Below are positions 1-4,893 of a stretch of 6,206 bases of DNA, piece by piece (position 1 is the stretch's first letter; every line of letters starts with the position of its first letter). The notes below the pieces were generated by a model. That model searched no databases and was not told the DNA's origin. It saw only the letters and a program-made list of their open reading frames with translations. The translations under genes were made by a program, and so were the position numbers. The stretch comes from Actinomycetota bacterium (GTDB lineage: Bacteria; Actinomycetota; Acidimicrobiia; Acidimicrobiales; CADCSY01): NCBI GenBank assembly GCA_016178435.1, contig JACOTK010000200.1, positions 1 to 6,206 of the forward strand. The letters run 5' to 3'.

Positions 1-1
1 C

Positions 2-289
2 GATGGCGTCGGCAGAGGGTCCGCAAAGCGCTTGGCTCGGGGCGGTTCGAGCCTCGTCGGCAAGCTCGGGGCCTACGTGTCGGGCAAGAGGGAGCTTCAG
101 GTGATCACCAACGAGCTTTCCGCACGAGTTGATGCGGACGTCATGGCGCTCTCCAATCGGATCGACGGGCTCGCACTGGATCAGAGCCGCTTTGTCGATG
201 CCATGACCGAACAGGTTCAGGCGTTGACCGAGGCGGTGAACCGACTTCAGCTTCGCATGGAGGAACCGGTCCGGCCCGACCTCGAGTAA
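2..289 (+). CDS. C-terminal part of an unidentified protein with a coiled-coil tail (5' end outside window)
   Basis: The frame is open from base 2 to a TAA stop at 287-289, so about 95 residues of a longer protein are visible. A TTG at 32 could serve as a start, but no ribosome binding site lies at a proper distance and the frame stays open upstream. I therefore treat the gene as entering from the left. The visible part begins with a basic, glycine-rich stretch (SAKRLARGGSSLVGKLG). It is followed by some 60 residues with regularly spaced hydrophobic positions (ITNELSARVDADVMALSNRI, then MTEQVQALTEAVNRLQLRM), as expected for an amphipathic helix or coiled coil. It ends in a short acidic tail. 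Codon use matches the neighbours. Such tails occur at the end of some methyltransferases and glycosyltransferases in glycan loci, but nothing here identifies the enzyme. It is transcribed toward the NeuA-like gene and ends 43 bp before that gene's stop. Confidence 0.7.
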   Translation, partial: DGVGRGSAKRLARGGSSLVGKLGAYVSGKRELQVITNELSARVDADVMALSNRIDGLALDQSRFVDAMTEQVQALTEAVNRLQLRMEEPVRPDLE

Positions 290-317
290 CGAGGCAGGCA
301 GGCCTCCCGGTTTGTCG

Positions 318-350
318 TGTTCGGACTTCCGATCAGGGTCGGGCCGAACA
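318..350. terminator. possible bidirectional hairpin between convergent genes
   Basis: TGTTCGG (318-324) pairs perfectly with CCGAACA (344-350). Inside it, CCGA (329-332) pairs with TCGG (339-342) around the loop TCAGGG. A smaller stem, GAGGC (291-295) with GCCTC (302-306), lies just upstream. The site falls where a plus-strand gene (stop at 289) meets a minus-strand gene (stop at 333-335), a usual place for a shared terminator. No clear U-tract follows on either strand, so a classical intrinsic terminator is doubtful. The dyad also covers the last codons of the minus-strand gene. Confidence 0.25.
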
Positions 351-1541
351 ATCGTTGCGTCCGGCGACGATGAGGTCGGCCAGCTCCCGGAACGCACCGT
401 GGCCACCCTTGTTGCTGCAGTGGTAGATCGCCCGGGACAAGGCCACCGATGTGGCATCGGTGGGGCAGGCCGATATGCCGACGAGGCCCAGCAATTCTGC
501 ATCCTGGATGTCGTCGCCCAGGAAGGCAACCTGGTTCCACTCAAGGCCATGCCGACGCCGTACCCGGTCGGCGTCGGCGACCTTGTCGCACGATGCCATC
601 ACCAGATGATCCACCTGGAGCTTCTCGGCCCTGCGCTCGATTGCGGGGCCGATTTCCGAGGTCAGCAGCATGGTCATGATGCCGTGATTCCGCAACAACT
701 CGAAGCCTTTGCCGTCGCGTGCGCTGAATCGCTTGGTTTCCTCGCCTGAACTGCCGTAGTACATGCCATTGTCCGTCAGACACCCGTCGACGTCGCTGAT
801 CACGAGGCGAATACCCGCGGTGCGGTCTCGAAGCGACGGCGGCGTCGACAAGGTGCCCGTCCGGGATCGCAACAAGTGGTCGATCACGACCGCATCGGAA
901 ACCTCATCCAGCTCGAAATAGGTCTCCTCGGCCATCTCGTGAAGCCCGACGCGTCCGTTGACTCGACATCCGCTGTCCATGAATCCCGCCCGCGACGTGA
1001 CATAGATCGCCCCGTTCTCGACCAGGAAGCCGTCATGGTCCTGGCGCCGGGGCCGCCGCGCCGGATCGAACCCCACCGGCAGGGCCCCGAGCTCGGCGTC
1101 GTGGACCCATTGGAACCGGAGTTGGCGCACCACGGTGATCGCACTGTCAAACCCCTGTGCCAGGAGCCCGACCGTTGCCGTGACATCGTCACTCGTGGTG
1201 AGTGGGCTCGTGGCCTGCAACAACGCGATGGGGTCGGCAGAGGTGTCGGCCCGGAGGTATTCGCTCATGGCACTTTCGGTTGACGCGGTGTCGGTAGCGG
1301 TCTCGGCGGAGCGCTCGAAGACCATGACCCCCGGCCAATTGCGAACCACGTGGTCGGCAAGAGCGGGGTCGTCGGTGCTGACCACGACACGTTCTATGGC
1401 ATCGGAGCCCATTGCGGCACCGATCACCCAGTCGACCAACGGCCGTCCGGCGATGGGCAGGAGGTTCTTCCCGGCAATGCCCTTGCTGCCTGCTCGAACC
1501 GGGATGAAGGCAGTGGCAACGGTGTTCAGCGAGGCTCCCAT
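333..1541 (-). CDS. neuA: CMP-nonulosonate (acylneuraminate) cytidylyltransferase fused to a KdsC-like HAD phosphatase
   Basis: This 402-residue cytoplasmic enzyme should activate a sialic-acid-like sugar with CTP, giving a CMP-sugar and pyrophosphate. Residues 8-225 are a NeuA/KdsB-type nucleotidyltransferase: the CTP-binding motif IPVRAGSKGIAGKNL (13-27), STDD (55-58), LLQATSPL (107-114) and FLVENGAIYV (172-181). Residues 245-395 are a C0-type HAD phosphatase like KdsC: DVDGCLTD (250-257, with nucleophile D250 and acid/base D252), LLTSE (292-296), K320, GDDIQD (342-347) and KGGHGAFRE (378-386). The domain order matches vertebrate CMAS, whose C-terminal half has lost the GDD motif; here all expected HAD residues are present, so phosphatase activity is plausible. 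The usual bacterial NeuA is about 220-230 residues and lacks this half, though some NeuA proteins carry other extra domains. The ATG at 1541 overlaps the end of the upstream neuB-like gene by 16 nt and has no strong ribosome binding site, so translational coupling is likely. The exact sugar (Neu5Ac, KDN or another) cannot be read from sequence. Confidence 0.9.
   Translation of the reverse strand: MGASLNTVATAFIPVRAGSKGIAGKNLLPIAGRPLVDWVIGAAMGSDAIERVVVSTDDPALADHVVRNWPGVMVFERSAETATDTASTESAMSEYLRADTSADPIALLQATSPLTTSDDVTATVGLLAQGFDSAITVVRQLRFQWVHDAELGALPVGFDPARRPRRQDHDGFLVENGAIYVTSRAGFMDSGCRVNGRVGLHEMAEETYFELDEVSDAVVIDHLLRSRTGTLSTPPSLRDRTAGIRLVISDVDGCLTDNGMYYGSSGEETKRFSARDGKGFELLRNHGIMTMLLTSEIGPAIERRAEKLQVDHLVMASCDKVADADRVRRRHGLEWNQVAFLGDDIQDAELLGLVGISACPTDATSVALSRAIYHCSNKGGHGAFRELADLIVAGRNDCSARP
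443..463. repeat. perfect 9-bp inverted repeat inside the neuA-like gene
   Basis: CCACCGATG (443-451) and CATCGGTGG (455-463) are exact reverse complements separated by three bases. In the minus-strand mRNA this would be a stable 9-bp hairpin with a three-base loop, about 110 nt before the stop codon. It lies in codons for the PTDATSVA segment of the phosphatase domain. The dyad itself is certain. Any role is unknown, and chance is a fair explanation for one such dyad in 6 kb. Confidence 0.5.
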
Positions 1542-2428
1542 TTCAGCTTTGCCCGTTGCGCCTCTTCGATGGTGAGGATCTCGCTGCTCTTGAAGGTCAG
1601 GGCCTTCGAGACCGCCCTGAGGTCGCGGTTCAACTTGCGAAGGCCATCCGGTTCCAGCGATGCAGCGTGATCGGTTCCCTTGCTTGTGCGGTCAAGCGTG
1701 AAGTGGCGTTCGAAGTAGGTGGCGCCGAGGGCCAAGGCAGCGACATCGGCCGCGATGCCCAAGTGGTGTCCGGAGAGCCCGATGCCCTTCACCAAGTTGC
1801 CGTAGGAGTCGACCAGACGTTCGATCTCGCGCAGACAAAGGTCCTCGAAGGGAACCGGGTACCCCGACGTGCAGGCGTAGACCACCAGGCGATGGGCCGC
1901 ACCCCAGCCGGCGAGCGACTCGATCAGATGCTCCTCCTCGGCTCGGGTGGTCATGCCGAGGGAGACATGGATGTCGCCCTCGTACTCGAGGGCGAGGACC
2001 TTGAGGAGGTCGTTGTTGAGGTTCGATGCCGAGGGCACCTTGAGGAAGGCGGGCTCGAGCTGGATCATCACCTCGGCGCTCGGGACGTCCCAGACGCTCG
2101 TGCTGTAGACGACGCCCGCCGCCTCGGCCGCGATCTTGAGCTCGCGGTGTTGGTCGACATCGAACTCGAGGAACTCTCGATGCTCGCCGTAGGTCGAGCC
2201 GAAGCTGTTTCCGGGATTCGGATGAGGGGCGTTGTACTCCTCTTCGCTCAGCAGCACGCTTGACTCGCGCTTCTGAAACTTCACGGCGGCAACTTCACAG
2301 AACTGGGCCGCTACACCAACCATCTTCTTGGCCACGCCCAAGTCGCCACCGTGATTGCATCCGATCTCGGCGATGAGAAACGGCGATCTCGTAAACACAG
2401 CAACAAAGGGTACAGGGACGAGGTGCAT
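1526..2428 (-). CDS. neuB: NeuB-family nonulosonate synthase lacking the C-terminal SAF domain
   Basis: This is a cytoplasmic TIM-barrel enzyme of the sialic acid synthase family, which condenses phosphoenolpyruvate with a mannose-type sugar (free or 6-phosphate) to form a nine-carbon keto acid. Counting from the ATG at 2428 it has 300 residues. Family motifs are PFLIAEIGCNHGGDL (16-30), AVKFQKR (48-54), FLKVPSASNLNN (128-139), SLGMTT (156-161), YACTSGYP (184-191) and ERHFTLDRTSKGTDHAASLEP (240-260, quoted in short as ERHFTLD and KGTDHAASLEP). The usual SDHT metal-site motif reads SGHH here (219-222); H221 and H242 are the likely metal ligands. The protein stops about 40 residues after the barrel, so the SAF (antifreeze-like) domain of classical 340-350-residue NeuB proteins is absent. 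It is the first gene of a pair with the CMP-transferase/phosphatase. The start is uncertain: ATG 2428 has GGAG touching it rather than properly spaced, GTG 2398 would give 290 residues, and TTG 2515 would add an unconserved proline-rich tail. Confidence 0.88.
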   Translation of the reverse strand: MHLVPVPFVAVFTRSPFLIAEIGCNHGGDLGVAKKMVGVAAQFCEVAAVKFQKRESSVLLSEEEYNAPHPNPGNSFGSTYGEHREFLEFDVDQHRELKIAAEAAGVVYSTSVWDVPSAEVMIQLEPAFLKVPSASNLNNDLLKVLALEYEGDIHVSLGMTTRAEEEHLIESLAGWGAAHRLVVYACTSGYPVPFEDLCLREIERLVDSYGNLVKGIGLSGHHLGIAADVAALALGATYFERHFTLDRTSKGTDHAASLEPDGLRKLNRDLRAVSKALTFKSSEILTIEEAQRAKLKWEPR

Positions 2429-2435
2429 CTCCGGA

Positions 2436-2457
2436 CGGATCACTATTTGGAGATCCG
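2436..2457. repeat. inverted repeat CGGATC-N10-GATCCG, possible operator
   Basis: CGGATC (2436-2441) and GATCCG (2452-2457) are exact reverse complements around a 10-bp A/T-richer spacer. The spacer contains the -10-like element proposed for the minus-strand pair. The dyad ends eight bases upstream of the neuB-like ATG at 2428, where a bound repressor could block transcription. TCCGGAC also occurs twice here in direct orientation (2430-2436 and 2454-2460). The regulator is unknown. Confidence 0.35.
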
Positions 2458-2490
2458 GACCACGATTGTCCCCTTGGGGTCCGCCGGGAG

Positions 2491-2508
2491 TACCTCGGGG
2501 TGGAGGTA
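2491..2508. repeat. inverted repeat TACCTC-N6-GAGGTA, possible operator
   Basis: TACCTC (2491-2496) and GAGGTA (2503-2508) are exact reverse complements separated by GGGGTG, making an 18-bp dyad near the middle of the divergent gap. Its size and symmetry fit a site for a dimeric helix-turn-helix regulator serving both directions. It could also form a short RNA hairpin if transcribed. No regulator gene is in the window. Confidence 0.35.
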
Positions 2509-2575
2509 GGCTCAATTTGTCCGGTCGCGAGGGCTGTGAACTGCAATCCCGCCCTGTCCGAAAGCCGAGTTCAGC

Positions 2576-3904
2576 GTGGTACGTCTAGCCCGTTTGCTCT
2601 TGATCTCCGGCACGGTGGTCGTCGTGGCCGGCCTCGGACGATTCCACGCCGTTCGTCATGGTTATGACCTGACCGGATCGGCTCGATTCACCTGGTCGTT
2701 GGCCTACGGCATCCTGTTGCTGGTCTCGGCCTACGCGGTCGGGCTGCCGGACCTGCCGCGCACCTTGCGTGCAGCGCTGGGCACGGCGGGTGTGGCGACG
2801 CTCTCTGCAGCGCTGGGCATCTCGATGGTGCAACTGGTCACGGGTGACGAGTTGTTGCCACGATTCGTCGTTTTCGGGACCGTTGTCCTGTTGGTCCCCG
2901 TCTATACGGTGACTGCGTTGTTGGCCGCCCGTGGGCGATCCAGGGCCGAGGACCGCGATCGAGTCCTTCTGGTATCGGCGCCCTCTTCGGTCGAGGCCGG
3001 CCTACTGCAGGCAGAGTTGGAGCGCGATACCGAGAAGCCGGCTCTCTTGGTGGGTACTCTCCTGGTTGACGAGGCCATTCCCACGGCAGGCAAGCCGACG
3101 CCCCTGATGGACCGGGTTCGAGCCCTTGACGCTTCGGTGTTGGTGCTGGATCGCGTGGCGGGGGCCGACGAGGAAGTCGTGGCGCAGGCTGCCTATCTTC
3201 ATGAAGAGGGACGACGTGTTCGCACGCTCTCGCTGTTCTACGAGGAGTGGCTGGGAAAGCTCCCACTCGGTGAGCTCGAACGCTCCTCGTTGTTCTTCGA
3301 TATCGGAGGCCTGCAGCGGGAGCGGTACGCGAGAGGCAAGCGCGTGGTTGATGTGGTGCTTGCGTTCCTTGGTGTGCTGGTGTTGCTGGTCCTCATACCG
3401 GTTGTGGCGTTGGGAGATCTGTTGGCAAATCGAGGGCCACTGTTCTACGCCCAACCTCGCGTCGGACAGGCCGGCACCATATTCTCGATCTTGAAGTTCC
3501 GTACGATGCGACCTCACGAGGGTGCATCGGTCGATCGTTGGACAAGCGAGGACGACCCCCGGGTCACCTCTTTCGGACGGCTGTTGCGACGTTCCCATCT
3601 TGATGAGCTGCCTCAAGTCGTGAACATCCTACTAGGGCACATCTCAGTGGTCGGCCCACGGCCGGAACAGCCTCAATACGTCGATGAGCTCGCAGCCCGA
3701 TTGCCGTTCTACCAATTGCGTCATCTCGTGCGACCCGGTCTGACCGGTTGGGCCCAAGTCAAGTACGGCTATGCCGGGTCCGAGAGCGATGCTCTGCAGA
3801 AGCTCCAATATGAGTTCTATTACCTGCGACATCAGGCTCTGTGGTTGGATCTGCGGATCATCGGCCGTACATTGCGTATCGTTCTGCACGGGGTGGGACG
3901 ATGA
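2576..3904 (+). CDS. polyprenyl-phosphate sugar phosphotransferase (WcaJ/WbaP-type initiating enzyme)
   Basis: This 442-residue membrane protein should start glycan assembly by moving a sugar-1-phosphate from a UDP-sugar to undecaprenyl phosphate on the inner face of the membrane. The N-terminal part has about four membrane segments (residues 5-21, 38-57, 66-88, 96-117). A soluble, Rossmann-like region (about 128-225) follows; it starts DRVLLVSAP and lacks an obvious glycine-rich nucleotide loop. The C-terminal bacterial sugar transferase domain (254-442) is complete: KRVVDV, a hydrophobic re-entrant helix (260-283), GPLFYAQPRVGQ (287-298), LKFRTM (306-311), the catalytic pair D343-E344 in HLDELPQVVN, SVVGPRPEQP (357-366) and RPGLTGWAQ (386-394). 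The start is GTG 2576, the first candidate after an in-frame TGA at 2537; upstream GAG is only a weak ribosome binding site. At 442 residues it is slightly shorter than typical WcaJ proteins. It is the first gene of the plus-strand operon, and its stop overlaps the next start (ATGA, 3901-3904). The sugar is unknown. Confidence 0.93.
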   Translation: MVRLARLLLISGTVVVVAGLGRFHAVRHGYDLTGSARFTWSLAYGILLLVSAYAVGLPDLPRTLRAALGTAGVATLSAALGISMVQLVTGDELLPRFVVFGTVVLLVPVYTVTALLAARGRSRAEDRDRVLLVSAPSSVEAGLLQAELERDTEKPALLVGTLLVDEAIPTAGKPTPLMDRVRALDASVLVLDRVAGADEEVVAQAAYLHEEGRRVRTLSLFYEEWLGKLPLGELERSSLFFDIGGLQRERYARGKRVVDVVLAFLGVLVLLVLIPVVALGDLLANRGPLFYAQPRVGQAGTIFSILKFRTMRPHEGASVDRWTSEDDPRVTSFGRLLRRSHLDELPQVVNILLGHISVVGPRPEQPQYVDELAARLPFYQLRHLVRPGLTGWAQVKYGYAGSESDALQKLQYEFYYLRHQALWLDLRIIGRTLRIVLHGVGR

Positions 3905-4893
3905 AACAGAGGACCGTTTCGATCATTCTGCCGACATTCAATGAGCGAGCGTTCATTCGGGACTGCCTTGACTCCCTGCTGACCCAGGATGGCGGCTTGA
4001 TCCTGGAGATCCTGGTGGTTGACGGCGGCTCGACCGACGGCACGCGTGGGATCATTGCCGATGAGCCTTCTCCTGTTCGTCTGGTCGACAACCCCCGTGT
4101 TACTGCTGCAGCGGCCTTGAACATAGGGATCGCGGAAGCGAAGGGGGACATCGTCGTTCGAGCTGATGCCCACGCCATCTACGAGAGTGACTACGTCCAA
4201 CGATGTGTCGAAGTGCTGGAGGAGACCGGGGCTGACAACGTCGGGGGCCGCATGCGTCCCGTGGGCACGACGGTCTTCGGACATGCCGTTGCCGCGGTGA
4301 CATCGTCACCGTTCGGTGTGGGTCCGGGGAGGTTTCACTACGCTGTCGAGCGCGAGGAGGTCGACACGGTCTGGCTCGGCTGTTGGCGACGTGAGACCCT
4401 CGAACGTCTTGGTGGCTATGACGAGGACAACCTGCAATGGGCGGCCGAGGATCACGAACTGAACCTTCGCCTCAAGCAGGCAGGAGGGACGATCGTTCTT
4501 GATCCGTCGATCAAGGCTTGGTACTTCCCTCGGGACACCCCCAGAGCCCTCCGTCGTCAGTATTTCAACTACGGCGTTGGTAAGGCGTCGACGCTGGCGA
4601 AGCATCGCCTGTTGCCCTCCTGGCGACCTTTGGTCCCGGCGGCCATGGTTGCCGCCGGCGCAATGGCATTGCTTCTCGGACGAGGTCGCCAACGTGTTGC
4701 GATACCGGCCGTTCACGCTGCCGCATGCGCTTTCGTCGCTCGCCGTCTCGCTCGTGGTCCGGGAGTCCGGGGCCGCGCAGCATTTCAAGTCCTGATGCTT
4801 TGTCATTGGTCCTACGGCGTGGGCTTCTGGGCGGGTGTGACGCGCGTCGTGTTCGGACGGCCCTTTGACAACCGGCCCGGGGGACATCGATGA
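3901..4893 (+). CDS. family 2 glycosyltransferase, ExoA-like, with C-terminal membrane segments
   Basis: This 330-residue protein has a GT-A glycosyltransferase domain and probably adds a sugar to the lipid-linked glycan at the cytoplasmic face. The N-terminus shows SIILPTFNE (7-15), VVDGGSTDGT (39-48) and RADAHAIY (87-94), whose Asp-x-Asp-like ADAH segment binds the metal and nucleotide sugar. GGRM (115-118), VWLGCWRRE (157-165) and WAAEDHELNLRL (180-191) follow, the last holding the acidic catalytic-base region. RRQYFNYGVGKAST (218-231) and two or three hydrophobic stretches (about 243-260, 266-280, 296-315) resemble ExoA-type succinoglycan transferases, which are membrane-anchored. I chose the ATG at 3901 over an in-frame GTG at 3841. 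The ATG overlaps the previous stop as ATGA and puts the conserved SIILPTFNE seven residues from the start; the GTG would add 20 residues from inside the upstream gene. The next gene also starts in an ATGA overlap (4890-4893). Donor and acceptor are unknown. Confidence 0.92.
   Translation: MKQRTVSIILPTFNERAFIRDCLDSLLTQDGGLILEILVVDGGSTDGTRGIIADEPSPVRLVDNPRVTAAAALNIGIAEAKGDIVVRADAHAIYESDYVQRCVEVLEETGADNVGGRMRPVGTTVFGHAVAAVTSSPFGVGPGRFHYAVEREEVDTVWLGCWRRETLERLGGYDEDNLQWAAEDHELNLRLKQAGGTIVLDPSIKAWYFPRDTPRALRRQYFNYGVGKASTLAKHRLLPSWRPLVPAAMVAAGAMALLLGRGRQRVAIPAVHAAACAFVARRLARGPGVRGRAAFQVLMLCHWSYGVGFWAGVTRVVFGRPFDNRPGGHR

Larger units (their letters stand above)
2429..2575. promoter_or_regulatory. 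divergent intergenic region, probably with both operon promoters
   Basis: These 147 bp separate two divergently transcribed units, so both promoters are expected here. For the plus strand a weak pair is TTGTCC (2517-2522) and TGCAAT (2542-2547) with a 19-bp spacer, 28 bp before the GTG start. For the minus strand a -10-like AATAGT is the complement of 2442-2447, close to the proposed ATG at 2428. That would leave a very short leader and fits the lack of a spaced ribosome binding site. Neither promoter is strong by consensus. Two perfect dyads lie in the region and are listed separately. Confidence 0.5.

Noticed and set aside
291..306. GGCA short tandem repeat and GAGGC/GCCTC stem after the first gene
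   Set aside because: Only two repeat units and a five-base stem without a T-run; too weak to call a repeat or terminator alone, so it is only mentioned under the 318-350 hairpin.
1556..2263. A 235-codon plus-strand open frame opposite the neuB-like gene
   Set aside because: It is the antisense shadow of a gene with strong NeuB motifs and shows no family features of its own.
2429..2515. TTG at 2515 as start of the neuB-like gene
   Set aside because: The extra 29 residues are proline- and glycine-rich and unlike any NeuB N-terminus, and they cover the expected promoter and dyads.
3002..3616. A 204-codon minus-strand open frame opposite the phosphotransferase
   Set aside because: Its composition fits a shadow, and it lies over the conserved sugar transferase domain on the other strand.
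3841..3900. GTG at 3841 as start of the GT2 gene
   Set aside because: It would add 20 residues encoded inside the end of the phosphotransferase; the ATGA overlap at 3901 gives a start that fits the family.
4636..4658. CCGGCGGC / GCCGCCGG inverted repeat with a 7-base loop in the GT2 gene
   Set aside because: It arises from alanine- and glycine-rich codons of a membrane segment (PAAMVAAG) in a GC-rich gene, so composition explains it.
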